DNA of 38,663 bases from DATKHR01 sp035939575 (GCA_035939575.1 DASZFS010000392.1:1-38663), one strand, 5' to 3'; shown: positions 8,006 through 17,503, counted from the stretch's first letter. Program-made: numbers and translations. The notes: a model not told the origin generated them from the sequence alone.

Positions 8006-8404
8006 ATGAACGCCCGTCCGCTGATGCGCCTGCGTCTGACGACCGCTGCAACCGAGGTAATCGGTCCGACGCCGCATGGCGTCCTCTCGATCTTTCCGAT
8101 TACGGGCGGGTCTTTTGAAGGCGAGCGCTTGCGCGGAATCGTCCTCGGCGGCGCCGATTGGGTGACCGCGGCCGCCGACGGAGCGCTCGAGCTCGATCTC
8201 CGGGCGACGCTCGAAACAGACGACCACGCGTTGATCCACATGACATTCACTGGCGTGCGCGACGACACGAACCACTATTTCCGTACGCTACCGCGCTTCG
8301 AGACTGCCGCGCCGAAGTATGCGTTCCTCAATCGCCTGCTCGCGGTGGGTATTGGGGAGGGTCACCGAGAGGGGCCGGTTCACATCATCGAGGAGATTCT
8401 CTGA
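8006..8404 (+). CDS. DUF3237 domain protein, second tandem copy
   Basis: 132 residues, with GAGGG a few bases upstream of the ATG. It carries the same blocks as the preceding gene (PHGVLSIFPITGGSFEGERLRG, ALELDLRATLETDDH, HYFRTLPRFETAAPKYAFLN, HIIEEI), so the two arose by tandem duplication. It lacks the insertion before the YFRT block and is the more compact family form. The 26-bp gap to the first copy suggests co-transcription. Function unknown; cytosolic. Confidence 0.85.
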   Translation: MNARPLMRLRLTTAATEVIGPTPHGVLSIFPITGGSFEGERLRGIVLGGADWVTAAADGALELDLRATLETDDHALIHMTFTGVRDDTNHYFRTLPRFETAAPKYAFLNRLLAVGIGEGHREGPVHIIEEIL

Positions 8405-8420
8405 AGAACCTACAGTGCGA

Positions 8421-8591
8421 CTAGCTCAATGGATCAGGCGCCGCGAACTTCAGCAGCGCCGGCGCATTGAGACGAGGTCCAGCATAGGCGACGACGTCCC
8501 CGAATCGACGATGAGCTTCCCAATCCTCGCGAGCCTCACGGATCTCGTCGGGTGTGCGCGCCACGAAATTCCACATGATCGCGCGCGCCAT
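8421..8591 (-). pseudogene. Remnant of a pirin-family protein, C-terminus only
   Basis: A minus-strand frame of ~56 codons matches the C-terminal signature of bacterial pirins: MWNFVARTPDEIREAREDWE, then RRFGDVVAYAGPRLNAPAL. It closes with a stop just after the DUF3237 gene. The N-terminal cupin with its metal-binding histidines is absent: upstream in this frame (toward 8720) the translation has no pirin character, and an unrelated plus-strand gene begins at 8724. It is therefore a decayed fragment. No start signal is evident, so expression is unlikely. Confidence 0.65.
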
Positions 8592-8723
8592 CCAGCCGTA
8601 ATGTACGGGGGATAGTGACGCCGCGCAAGCGCTCGCCCTTCTCGCAGTGTCGTAAGCCACGCACACACCCTGGACGGTGCCGCTGAGAAACGGGACTAGA
8701 ATCAGTGCCTCAACGGAGGTTCC

Positions 8724-9359
8724 ATGGCCGTGACGATAATTGCCGTTGGAGGTTCTCTCGGCCGGCAATCGACCAGCCTCGCGGCGGTTCGTGTTGCGCT
8801 GGAGGGCGCGGCCGCCGCAGGCGCGACAACGGAGCTGTTCGATGTCCGTGAACTTGATCTGCCAATGTACGTGCCGTACGAACCGGACGTACCGCCCGCC
8901 GCTCGCCGCTTCGGCGAGTCCGTCTATGCGTGCGACGGCATGCTGTGGAGCAGTCCGCTCTACCACGGCACGATCAGCGGATCGTTCAAGAACGCTCTCG
9001 ATTGGTTGCAGCTGCTCGGGGATCGACAGCCGCCCTATCTCACCGACAAGGTCATTGGTCTGATCAGCACAGCGGGAGGTACGCAGGGACTGCAGGCGGT
9101 GAACACGATGGAATTCATCGTGCGTGCACTCCGCGGCTGGGCGGTGCCGCTCGTCATTCCGATTCCGCAGGCGTGGCGTGTCATCCAGCACGGGCAGGTT
9201 TTGAACGACAGCGTGGCCGAACAGCTGCGGACGCTTGGTGCGGAGGTTGCGCGAGCCGCCGAGCGCTTCGCCAGTGGGCGAATCACCTCACCGGCCGCCG
9301 GTCGGGCCGAGGCGACGCTGCAGCCGGTGAGCGACGCTGAAGTGAAGCAAGTCGGGTAA
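8724..9359 (+). CDS. NADPH-dependent FMN reductase family flavoprotein
   Basis: 211 residues with GGAGG 5 nt before the ATG. The flavodoxin-like fold is clear: the FMN phosphate loop GSLGRQSTS (residues 10-18), the EL(D)LPMY strand-loop, and the PLYHGTISGSFKNALDWL block characteristic of the FMN_red family. The later GLISTAGGTQGLQ motif contacts the isoalloxazine ring. These cytosolic enzymes reduce FMN, quinones, azo compounds or chromate with NAD(P)H. The C-terminal ~30 residues (after RFASGRITS) are a low-complexity tail. It stands alone, downstream of the pirin remnant; its partner is unknown. Confidence 0.9.
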   Translation: MAVTIIAVGGSLGRQSTSLAAVRVALEGAAAAGATTELFDVRELDLPMYVPYEPDVPPAARRFGESVYACDGMLWSSPLYHGTISGSFKNALDWLQLLGDRQPPYLTDKVIGLISTAGGTQGLQAVNTMEFIVRALRGWAVPLVIPIPQAWRVIQHGQVLNDSVAEQLRTLGAEVARAAERFASGRITSPAAGRAEATLQPVSDAEVKQVG

Positions 9360-9556
9360 GCGAGCAGGAAAGACCCCAGAGACGGGCCAAGAAGGCTGTC
9401 TACGGACTACCGCGCAGGGTCCCGAGCCTACCAACGATTGGATTTGCCTGGGATGGTATCCATCAACCGGCGGCTCTCGTCACAACTCGTGACAATTGTG
9501 CAACGTGTCAGGTGCTAGTGTCGCGCCCATCGACTGAGCACCGAGGAGGCGCTTTC

Positions 9557-12500
9557 ATGAGAGAGCCGACGTGTCGCCGAATGCTGCTACCACTATTACT
9601 GGTGGTTTGGTCGTTCCCCGTATACGCGCTGGCGCAGTCCGCTGACACAGGCGCCATCGCGGGGGTCGCCCGCGATGCCACAGGGGCCGTACTTCCCGGG
9701 GTCACGGTTGAGGCGTCGAGCCCGGCCCTCATCGAGAAAGTTCGAACCGCGGTCACCGATGCGCAGGGCAACTACAAGATCATCGACCTGCGGCCAGGGA
9801 CCTACTCGGTGACGTTCACGCTAGTGGGATTCTCCACGTACAAGCGTGATGGGATCGAGCTGACGGCCGGTTTCACGGCGAACGCGAACGCAGACATGAA
9901 GGTCGGCGCGATGGAAGAAACGGTGACCGTCACTGGCGCGACTCCCATCGTGGATGTGCAGAACTCGCGCGCTCAGCAGTTGATCAGGAGCGACGTCCTG
10001 GACTCGCTGCCCACGGGCTCGAGGACCGTCTTGAACTTCGTCAATATGACGTTGGGCGCCGCGCCATCGACCGCGGGTCTTCAGGATGTCGGCGGCGACA
10101 AGGGCGAGTCGGCGACCGGCATCCTCGTGCACGGCGGCCGTGGCGACGACGGCAAGGTCAACCTCGACGGAATGAACATCAACAACTTCACCGGGGACTC
10201 GGGCGGCCGCATGCGGGTGTATTACCCGAACATGGTCGCGGCGCAGGAGGTCGTGATCGACACCGGCGGGGCCCTGGCCGAGAGCGACAGCGGCGGCGCC
10301 AACCAGAACATCGTGCCGCGTGAAGGCGGCAACAGGTTCTCGGCGTATGGGACGGCCAACTGGACGAACCACAATCTGTCGACGACGTCGATCTCCGACG
10401 AGCTCAAAGCGCGGGGCGCGATCCCGTTCTCGTCGGTGAAGGAGATCTTCGACTACGGGATCGGCGTTGGGGGACCGATCAAAAGGGACAAGGTGTGGTT
10501 CTACGCGACGAACCGGTGGTGGGGTGCCCAGAATCCGGGGCCAAGCAATTTCTTCAACAAGTCGACGAGCAACTGGTATTACGTACCGGATCTCAGCCAA
10601 CCTGCGTATGGCGATCAGTATTATCGCGACACGTCGGTGCGCGTGACCTGGCAGGCGACCGGCAAGGACAAGGTGTCGGTTGAAGAGCACCGCCAGGACG
10701 GATGCAGCTGCTGGCTCTCGATTGGCAGCAGCGGTCTCAGTTCTCCTGAAGCAGCGACGGATTTCCTGTACAGAGGCGAGGTGCTGTCGCAGGTCACCTG
10801 GACGCGTATCCATTCGAACAAGCTGCTGCTGCAAGCGAGCGCGAACTTCCTTCACCAGGACGTGGCGTACGAGGGCCTGTCCGCGCTCAACAAGAACCCG
10901 TTCACATTCGTCACCCCTTTGAACCCCTCACCGGACGCGATCCGCATCAGCGAGCAGATCGGTTTTACGACGCCCGCCGGCAACGTCATCCCGGCCGGGT
11001 ATACGTGGGGGGCCCTGGCGCCTGCCAGCAACAACTATGGTCCGGGGAGCCCCGACCACAACTGGAACCAGCGCGTGTCGGCGTCGTACGTGACCGGGTC
11101 GCATGCCTTCAAGGCGGGGCTTCAGACGCTGCAGGGCGTGCATGACAACATCGGCGTGCCGTTGAGCACCGTCAATCAGATCGTCGGGCGATCGCTCAGC
11201 TACACCTTCCGGGGCGGTGCGCCAGTGGCGCTGACCGAGTACGCGACGCCGTACAGCGACGCGGTGCGCATGAAGTCAATGGGCCTGTACGCGCAGGATC
11301 AGTGGACGCTCCGGAAGCTGACCCTGAACCTGGGACTGCGGTACGACTGGTTCAACGGACGCGCCCCGGCGCTTTCGCTGCCGGCAGGGCCGTACGTCGG
11401 CGCCCGCAATCTGCCGGAGCTCGCGGATACTCCGAACTACAAGGACATCACGGTGCGGGTCGGCGGCGCGTACGATCTGTTCGGCAACGGGAAGACGGCC
11501 GTGAAGGCGTTCTTCGGCAGGTATCTCCAGGGCCAGGGCAGCGGCTTGACCAGCATGGTTGAACCCTCGGCCGCCCTGGTGACCAGTGTCACGCGCACAT
11601 GGATTGACGCGAACAAAAACTTCGTCCCGGATTGCAATCTCACGGTGCTCACCCAAAACGGCGAGTGCGGACAGGTCAACAACCTGGCGTTCGGGCAGAG
11701 CGTGCCCAACATCACCGTGGCCGACTCAGCGCGCGCCGGATGGAATGTTCGCGAGTACAACTATCAGGCGTCGGTCGGGCTGCAACACGAGATCCGACCG
11801 GGACTCGGCGTAAGCGCCGCATTTTTCCACACGTGGTGGGGCAATCTGACCGCGACCGTCAACACCGCCGTCACGTCGGCGGACTTTACGCAGTTTTGCG
11901 TCCCCGCGCCGGGCGACTCCCGTCTGGGCGACGTCAGCGGCAGCTCGATTTGCGGTCTTTACGACACCACCAAGTTCGGCCAGGTGAATCGCCAGATTGT
12001 GCTGGCCAAGGATCTTGGCTACGGGACGCCGCAGGAGGCATACAGCGGCATCGAGACGAGCGTCAACGCGCGTTGGGGCCAGGGCGCGCTTGTCTCGGGA
12101 GGGCTGAGTCTCGGCAGGGAAACGTTGGACTTCTGCTACGCCAACGCGCACCCGGAGGTGACTCCCGAGTCGTTCACGGGCACGGCGACCATCAACTACC
12201 CGCGGACCGCAGCCTACTGTCACATCACAGGATCGTGGTGGAATGGCATTGGCTCCCAAATCAAGGGGCAGGTCGTTTATCCGCTGCCGTACGACATCCA
12301 GGTGAGCGGCACGTTCAAGAATCTGCCTGGTATCCAGCAGACCGCGAACGTCACGCTGACCAATGCGCAAGTGTTTCCGTACCTCGGACGGAATCTCTCT
12401 GCCGGCCCGAATGCGACGTTCACGGTGGCGATGCTTCCCGTGGGCAACGCGGCAAACGCGGGGTCAGGGAGCTCACTCCTTCACGACCAGCGGTTGAATG

Positions 12501-12706
12501 AAGTTGATTTCCGGATCACGAAAGCCTTGCGCTTCGCCGGCAAGCGCCGGATCCAGGGCATCCTCGACGTCTACAACATCCTCAACGCGCGGCCTGTGCA
12601 GGCCATCAATTCGACGTATGTCCTGCCCGCGGGCGGCCCCTGGCTGAACGCGACGGGGATCTTGACCGGGCGGCTCTTCAAGTTGGGAACCCAGATCGAC
12701 TGGTAA
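9557..12706 (+). CDS. TonB-dependent receptor with N-terminal carboxypeptidase-regulatory-like domain, second
   Basis: 1049 residues from ATG 9557, with GAGGAGG 7 nt upstream. A signal peptide (LLPLLLVVWSFPVYALAQ) precedes a carboxypeptidase-regulatory-like domain (GAIAGVARDATGAVLPGV to DLRPGTYSVTFTLVGF). The plug follows (EETVTVTGATPIVDV, with LDGMNI), then a barrel ending FKLGTQIDW with a terminal aromatic. It is the same architecture as the receptor at 1723, but the barrels differ in length and sequence, so it is not a recent duplicate. It contains cysteine pairs in extracellular-looking segments (for example DGCSCW). The 197-bp upstream gap holds only weak promoter-like sequence. A strong hairpin terminates it. 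Substrate unknown. Confidence 0.92.
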   Translation: MREPTCRRMLLPLLLVVWSFPVYALAQSADTGAIAGVARDATGAVLPGVTVEASSPALIEKVRTAVTDAQGNYKIIDLRPGTYSVTFTLVGFSTYKRDGIELTAGFTANANADMKVGAMEETVTVTGATPIVDVQNSRAQQLIRSDVLDSLPTGSRTVLNFVNMTLGAAPSTAGLQDVGGDKGESATGILVHGGRGDDGKVNLDGMNINNFTGDSGGRMRVYYPNMVAAQEVVIDTGGALAESDSGGANQNIVPREGGNRFSAYGTANWTNHNLSTTSISDELKARGAIPFSSVKEIFDYGIGVGGPIKRDKVWFYATNRWWGAQNPGPSNFFNKSTSNWYYVPDLSQPAYGDQYYRDTSVRVTWQATGKDKVSVEEHRQDGCSCWLSIGSSGLSSPEAATDFLYRGEVLSQVTWTRIHSNKLLLQASANFLHQDVAYEGLSALNKNPFTFVTPLNPSPDAIRISEQIGFTTPAGNVIPAGYTWGALAPASNNYGPGSPDHNWNQRVSASYVTGSHAFKAGLQTLQGVHDNIGVPLSTVNQIVGRSLSYTFRGGAPVALTEYATPYSDAVRMKSMGLYAQDQWTLRKLTLNLGLRYDWFNGRAPALSLPAGPYVGARNLPELADTPNYKDITVRVGGAYDLFGNGKTAVKAFFGRYLQGQGSGLTSMVEPSAALVTSVTRTWIDANKNFVPDCNLTVLTQNGECGQVNNLAFGQSVPNITVADSARAGWNVREYNYQASVGLQHEIRPGLGVSAAFFHTWWGNLTATVNTAVTSADFTQFCVPAPGDSRLGDVSGSSICGLYDTTKFGQVNRQIVLAKDLGYGTPQEAYSGIETSVNARWGQGALVSGGLSLGRETLDFCYANAHPEVTPESFTGTATINYPRTAAYCHITGSWWNGIGSQIKGQVVYPLPYDIQVSGTFKNLPGIQQTANVTLTNAQVFPYLGRNLSAGPNATFTVAMLPVGNAANAGSGSSLLHDQRLNEVDFRITKALRFAGKRRIQGILDVYNILNARPVQAINSTYVLPAGGPWLNATGILTGRLFKLGTQIDW

Positions 12707-12729
12707 TCGAGACAATCGCGGTGCAACGC

Positions 12730-12755
12730 GGGCCGGCTCCGAAGGGGGCCGGTCC
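12730..12755 (+). terminator. Rho-independent-like terminator after the second receptor
   Basis: An 11-bp stem (GGGCCGGCTCC 12730-12740 with GGGGCCGGTCC 12745-12755, including two G-T pairs) closes a GAAG loop and is followed by GTTTGT. It lies 23 bp after the receptor stop. Confidence 0.65.
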
Positions 12756-12773
12756 GTTTGTATCGGGACGTCC

Positions 12774-13742
12774 ATGAGCATCGTGAACAGGGTTTCTGTC
12801 CGTCTGTCCGCCGTGTTGGGTGCGGCATTGGCCGCAGTATTGATCGCGCGCGCGCAGCCCGCGCCCTCGGGTGTGGCGCCCGTGATGTCGCTCAATCACC
12901 TCCACATTCATGTCAGCGACTCGAGAAAGTCGTACGAGTTCTATTCGAAGCTGCTCGGCGGGCACATCATCGACACGAGCCGGGGCGGGTGGACGTTCAT
13001 GATCGGTGATACCGGGCGCTGGATTAATTTCAGCGGCGTACCACCCCAGATGCCGAACATCAAACCGGGGACGCTGAATCACATTGGTATCGGCGTCAAC
13101 CTGCCGGACAAGCCCGAGCCGCTGCGCAAGGCCCTGACGGAAGCATTCCCGTCCTCGAACGTTCACTCGCCGGGCAAGCCAGGCGACCTCACGTACGACC
13201 GGTCCATCTACATCGACGATCCCGATGGTCTCAGCATTCAGCTCGTGTCCAAGACCGACGATGGGCATCTTCCGCGCCCCGACCCAACGCCCGCCGTTCC
13301 CCGCACACCAGCGACGGGTGTGGTGCGCGTCCGATCGATCAATCATCTGCAGTTCCCAATCGGGGACGCCGCGAAGACGCAGGCGTTCTATGCGAAGCTG
13401 CTCGGCGCAACACTCCGCGACAAGAGCGCGAATGGACGGTCAATCACGCTCACCTTGCCTGGCGCCAGCTCCTGGCTCAGCTTCTCCACCACGGAGGACA
13501 AGGCCAAGGCCGGAAAGCTCGATCACATTGGCATCGGCATCGACTGGCCGAACGACCCCGAGGCGTTGCGGACGGCGCTGAGGAATGCGTTCCCCGGCGT
13601 GAAAGTGACTTCGCCTGGTTCGCCGACCTCGCCGACCTACAATCGCTCGATCTATATCGACGATCCGGATGGCTTTCACCTGCAGCTCATTTCGAGCACC
13701 GACGACGGCAATCTTCCTGGTGGTGTCCTGAGCAAGAAGTAG
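12774..13742 (+). CDS. Exported double-VOC (glyoxalase/bleomycin-resistance fold) protein
   Basis: 322 residues. An N-terminal signal or anchor segment (VRLSAVLGAALAAVLIARAQ) is followed by two vicinal-oxygen-chelate modules, residues ~38-165 and ~185-310. Each opens with NHL(H/Q)(I/F) and has the internal (S/A)FYxKLLG block. Each ends with DHIGIG or NHIGIG and then RSIYIDDPDG(L/F)xxQL. The two repeats are internally similar, as in duplicated VOC enzymes that use a divalent metal (dioxygenases, glyoxalases, resistance proteins). The metal position is suggested by H43 and the glutamine of IQL/LQL, but no specific reaction can be assigned. It lies 12 bp upstream of the quinoprotein and probably shares its operon. 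Confidence 0.85.
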   Translation: MSIVNRVSVRLSAVLGAALAAVLIARAQPAPSGVAPVMSLNHLHIHVSDSRKSYEFYSKLLGGHIIDTSRGGWTFMIGDTGRWINFSGVPPQMPNIKPGTLNHIGIGVNLPDKPEPLRKALTEAFPSSNVHSPGKPGDLTYDRSIYIDDPDGLSIQLVSKTDDGHLPRPDPTPAVPRTPATGVVRVRSINHLQFPIGDAAKTQAFYAKLLGATLRDKSANGRSITLTLPGASSWLSFSTTEDKAKAGKLDHIGIGIDWPNDPEALRTALRNAFPGVKVTSPGSPTSPTYNRSIYIDDPDGFHLQLISSTDDGNLPGGVLSKK

Positions 13743-13754
13743 CGAAGGAAAAAC

Positions 13755-15875
13755 ATGACCAGGGTGCTACCGGGATTCATCATCGTCGCGCTCCTGTTCC
13801 GGGCGATCGGCGCGGCGCAGGCGCCGCAGGCTGCCGGGCAGCAAGGTGCGCCGGGCGGCAGGGCGAGGATGCCGCTGACGAGCGACCAGGTGCAGAAGGG
13901 CAAGGCGGTGTACGACGCCAGCTGCGCCTCGTGCCACGGGACCAACTTGACCGACGGTATCGCGCCGTCGCTGGCCGGGGGCGGTTTCAAGGCTCATTGG
14001 AACGGGCAATCGCCCGCCGCATTGCGCGACTACGTTCGGCGGCAGATGCCGCCGGGACAGGCCAGCTTACTCACGAATGAGCAATATACGAACCTCGTGA
14101 CGCTGCTCTTGAAGGAGAACGGGTACGCGCCGGGCGAGGTCTCGCTTCCGACCGATGACACGGCGGTCGTGACGATGCGCATGCAATTTCCAGGGGTACG
14201 CGGATCGTCTGGCGGCCCGCTCGCGTTGGGTGTCGTGCTGCCTGCGTGGCCGAAGACACCAGATCCCACGCAGCGCCTCACGCCGGTCACTGATGAAATG
14301 TTGAGGAACCCCGCGCCTGGCGATTGGCTGACGTGGCGCCGCACGCAGGATGGTCTCGGGTTCAGTCCGCTGAACCAGATCACGGAGGCAAACGTCTCGA
14401 GCCTGCGGCTGGTCTGGTCGCATACCCTCGTTCAGGGTTCGAACCTTGGGACGCCGCTCGTGCATGACGGGGTGATCTTCGTCGCCAGCGCGGGAAACAA
14501 CATCGACGCGATCGATGCGAAGACCGGCGAACTGATCTGGACCTACAAGCCGGAAGCCGGGGCCGGCGCCTCCAACCGAAACATGGCGCTCTATGACAAC
14601 CAGCTGTACCTCACCCTGGGGCGAGGAAGTGTCGGGGCGCTGGACGCACGAACCGGAAAGCTCCTGTGGGAGTCGAAGCTGCCAGCGGGCGCCTCGGGTG
14701 GTCCTCTGGTCGTCAACGGCAAGATCTTTCAGGGCGTTGGGTTTTTCCCTGGTGCACACGGTGCCATGCAAGCGCTGGATACGAAGGCCGGCGCGCCGCT
14801 GTGGCGCTGGTCTGCGATCCCCAAGACAGGTGAGCCGGGCGGCAACACCTGGGGTGACATCCCGGACGACAAGCGCAACGGCGCCGGGATCTGGACGACC
14901 GCCTACTTCGATCACGAGTTGAATCTCGTCTATTTCGGGACCGCGAATACGTATGACACCGCCTGGCTGGCCTTGCCGACCAGGACGCCCGGCGTGACCA
15001 AGCAGGCGCTCTTCACCAACTCCACTATCGCGCTGAATCCGGATACCGGAAAGGTGGCCTGGTATTTCCAGCACCAGGCGGGCGATCCCTTCGATCTGGA
15101 CTATGCGTTCGAGCGGATGATCCTGCCCTTGTCCATCGACGGCAAAATGACCAAAGTCCTGGTCACCATGGGCAAAGCGGGTGTGCTCGACGCCGTCGAC
15201 GCAGCGACAGGCAAGTACCTCTTCTCGCTCGACGCCGGCGTGCAGAATTTCATCACGCGCATCGATCCGGTGACCGGAGCGAAGACGATCGATCCCAGGC
15301 TCATTCCGGCACCTGGCGAGGAGAAGGTCAGGACCGTCTGTCCAAACTGGATTGGCGTCAAGAACTGGCTGCCGGGTGCGATCAATCCCGACTCGAAGGT
15401 GGCCTTCGTGGCGGGAAATGAATCGTGCATGGACCTGAAGCCGGTGTATCCCGGCGAAACCGCCGCGCTGTCGAGCGGCGTCATGCCCCAGACGCGCCCG
15501 GTGCCTAACAGCGACGGCAGGTACGGACGGATGCAAGCCTTCGATCTGCAGAATCGCAAAGTACTGTGGACTGAGCGGCAGCACGCCCCCATGACGAGCG
15601 GTGTGCTCGCGACGGCGGGCGGGGTGGTCTTTTCCGGCGCGCTCGACCAGATGTTCTCCGCGTATGACGACAAGACAGGGAAGAAGATCTGGAGCACGCG
15701 CTTGAGCGACGTGCCCAGCTCAGCGCCTATCACCTACATGGTGGATGGCAAACAGTACGTGGCGATGGTCGTCGGCTTTGGCTCCATGCAGTCGACAGGC
15801 TTCGTGCAGCTCGTGCCCGATATCGCCACGCCGGTGAGACCGAGCTCGTCGATCTACGTGTTTGCATTACCGTAG
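13755..15875 (+). CDS. Quinohaemoprotein: N-terminal cytochrome c fused to a PQQ-dependent dehydrogenase
   Basis: 706 residues, with GAAGGA 7 nt upstream of the ATG. The order is a signal peptide (VLPGFIIVALLFRAIGAAQA), a class I cytochrome c domain with CASCH (C57, C60, H61) and a probable Met ligand in RRQMPPGQ (~96), then an eight-bladed quinoprotein propeller from ~190. Tryptophan-docking blades are visible: WLTWRRTQDGLGFSPLNQI, TGELIWTY, TGKLLWES and TGKVAWYFQ. Known quinohaemoprotein alcohol dehydrogenases carry the haem domain at the C-terminus; here it is at the N-terminus. It probably oxidises an alcohol or aldehyde in the periplasm and passes electrons to its own haem. It is convergent with the esterase, with 6 bp between stops. 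Confidence 0.9.
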   Translation: MTRVLPGFIIVALLFRAIGAAQAPQAAGQQGAPGGRARMPLTSDQVQKGKAVYDASCASCHGTNLTDGIAPSLAGGGFKAHWNGQSPAALRDYVRRQMPPGQASLLTNEQYTNLVTLLLKENGYAPGEVSLPTDDTAVVTMRMQFPGVRGSSGGPLALGVVLPAWPKTPDPTQRLTPVTDEMLRNPAPGDWLTWRRTQDGLGFSPLNQITEANVSSLRLVWSHTLVQGSNLGTPLVHDGVIFVASAGNNIDAIDAKTGELIWTYKPEAGAGASNRNMALYDNQLYLTLGRGSVGALDARTGKLLWESKLPAGASGGPLVVNGKIFQGVGFFPGAHGAMQALDTKAGAPLWRWSAIPKTGEPGGNTWGDIPDDKRNGAGIWTTAYFDHELNLVYFGTANTYDTAWLALPTRTPGVTKQALFTNSTIALNPDTGKVAWYFQHQAGDPFDLDYAFERMILPLSIDGKMTKVLVTMGKAGVLDAVDAATGKYLFSLDAGVQNFITRIDPVTGAKTIDPRLIPAPGEEKVRTVCPNWIGVKNWLPGAINPDSKVAFVAGNESCMDLKPVYPGETAALSSGVMPQTRPVPNSDGRYGRMQAFDLQNRKVLWTERQHAPMTSGVLATAGGVVFSGALDQMFSAYDDKTGKKIWSTRLSDVPSSAPITYMVDGKQYVAMVVGFGSMQSTGFVQLVPDIATPVRPSSSIYVFALP

Positions 15876-15881
15876 GTCCGG

Positions 15882-17438
15882 CTACTTGAAAGCCTGATCT
15901 TCCCGCATCCGCGCGAAGGCGCGCTGGAAGAAATCGACTTGCGCGTCGCGGAAGCCTGATGCCACTGCAATCACATCGCCGTATTCCAAGTACTGATACG
16001 TGGGCGCGGCATAAACAGGCCATACGGGAAGGTCGTGGTTGTTCGGGCTTCCGGTCTTCGCAAAGTTCACCCAGGCGCCGACCATCGCTTTGGAGACGAC
16101 CTCGTCCTGGCCATCGAAATCGCTTGATTGCGCCCCAATATGACCGAACACATAGGGTATTTCCGAGGTATGCGCGGCGCCTCCCCAGGTTCGGCGTGCC
16201 AGCGGACTAACGCGGGAGAGCTGATAGAGGTGGACCTCGTTGGTTCGTGAAGCTGCCCTCGCGGTCAGAATCGTCGACGCGAGAAGCTCGTAGTCACCGA
16301 AAAAAAGCGTCAGCGCCGAGGGCGCTTCCGCGTCAGTGTTCGCTGGGTACATCGCAAGGATGCGGTCGAAGAGGGCTGGCGGAAACTTCGCGCGGACAAA
16401 ATCGTGGAACTCCGTCAGAGACTTCGGCGCGTTGTTGGCGAAGAAGCGTCCCTCTTCGGCATTGAAGCCCATCAACAGCGGCACACGCGCCTGCCGCGTC
16501 GTCCCGACCAATGAGGCCGGGTCCTCGGGGAGGACCCATCCGTCGACAATTGGATAGAAGTGGGTGCCCGTGCTCAACGTCGGGCTTGGGGCGAGCCGGG
16601 TAACGATCTGCTGCGCGTCGATGCCACGCAACCCGGCGATGTCGGGCGCTAACGCCTGCCCCTCTCTCTCGGCTGAGAGAAGACCGTTGCGATTCCTGGT
16701 GAGCTCACGCACCGGTCGAAAGAACAGCGGCAGGCTCTCCAGAATCGCGCGACGGAACAGGCCCTTCGCGAGCGGCGACACCGTCAGCACACAGATGCTA
16801 TAAGCGCCGGCCGAGCCACCGAAGAGCGTCACGTTGGCAGGATCGCCCCCAAAGGCGGCAATGTTCGTCCGGACCCAGCGGAGCGCCGCGATCTGATCGA
16901 GCAGGCCGTAATTACCGGAGACTCCATGGGGCGACTCGCGTGAGAGCGTAGGATGCGCGAGGAAACCGAGCGCGCCCAGCCGATAGTTCAGAGTGACCAA
17001 CACGACTCCGTGACGGGCCAGGGCTTCGCCGTCGTAGGAAAGGGCCGAGCCGGAGCCGCCGAAGAAACCGCCGCCATGAATCCAGACCATCACCGGAAGG
17101 CGCTCCGTAGCCGCTCTCGCCGGCGTCCAGACATTCAGAGTGAGGCAATCCTCGCTCGTCGGCGCCGGAATGGGCGACGTATTGAGCGGCGCTTGAGGAC
17201 ACACTGGTCCGAACTCGGTCGCATTTCGAACGTCACTCCATCGAGCGGAAGGGGCCGGTGGCCGCCACCTCCGTGGGCCAACAGGCGGCGCGGCATATGG
17301 AATACCGCGGTACGCGATCACGTCCGTACCGGTGCCTCGTACCCGACCCGACTGCGTCGCGATCGTCACGTCACGGCCGGAGGCCGATGGCGACCACACG
17401 GCCAGAGACATCAGCAGCGAGCAAACGGCGTGTTTCAT
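15882..17438 (-). CDS. Exported type-B carboxylesterase
   Basis: 518 residues from ATG 17438, chosen because GGAG lies 7 nt upstream and a signal peptide (HAVCSLLMSLAVWSPSASG) follows. A longer frame back to 17498 lacks these. Family blocks are GRVRGTG, YRGIPYAAPPVGPRRWRPP, SEDCLTLNVWTP, MVWIHGGGF (oxyanion hole) and the nucleophile elbow FGGSAGAYS (S209; the usual GESAGG has Gly in place of Glu). The acid is in GFNAEEGRFF and the base in GGAAHTSEIPYVFG. The enzyme hydrolyses carboxylic esters outside the cytoplasm. It follows the merP-like gene by 65 bp on the same strand and could be the last gene of that operon, although its chemistry has no obvious link to metals. Confidence 0.92.
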   Translation of the reverse strand: MKHAVCSLLMSLAVWSPSASGRDVTIATQSGRVRGTGTDVIAYRGIPYAAPPVGPRRWRPPAPSARWSDVRNATEFGPVCPQAPLNTSPIPAPTSEDCLTLNVWTPARAATERLPVMVWIHGGGFFGGSGSALSYDGEALARHGVVLVTLNYRLGALGFLAHPTLSRESPHGVSGNYGLLDQIAALRWVRTNIAAFGGDPANVTLFGGSAGAYSICVLTVSPLAKGLFRRAILESLPLFFRPVRELTRNRNGLLSAEREGQALAPDIAGLRGIDAQQIVTRLAPSPTLSTGTHFYPIVDGWVLPEDPASLVGTTRQARVPLLMGFNAEEGRFFANNAPKSLTEFHDFVRAKFPPALFDRILAMYPANTDAEAPSALTLFFGDYELLASTILTARAASRTNEVHLYQLSRVSPLARRTWGGAAHTSEIPYVFGHIGAQSSDFDGQDEVVSKAMVGAWVNFAKTGSPNNHDLPVWPVYAAPTYQYLEYGDVIAVASGFRDAQVDFFQRAFARMREDQAFK

Positions 17439-17503
17439 CATTGCGCTCCGACCATAGCTCGGTCCCGATCCTGCGTCGCGCTTCGAGGCCTCATCCATAG
17501 CGT

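Noticed and set aside
9481..9520. Promoter for the second TonB-dependent receptor (GTGACA ... TGCTAG)
   Set aside because: The spacing is 18 bp but the -10 match is poor; not strong enough to list as a feature.
14067..15584. 505-codon minus-strand ORF
   Set aside because: Antisense shadow of the PQQ dehydrogenase, a common artefact in high-GC genes.
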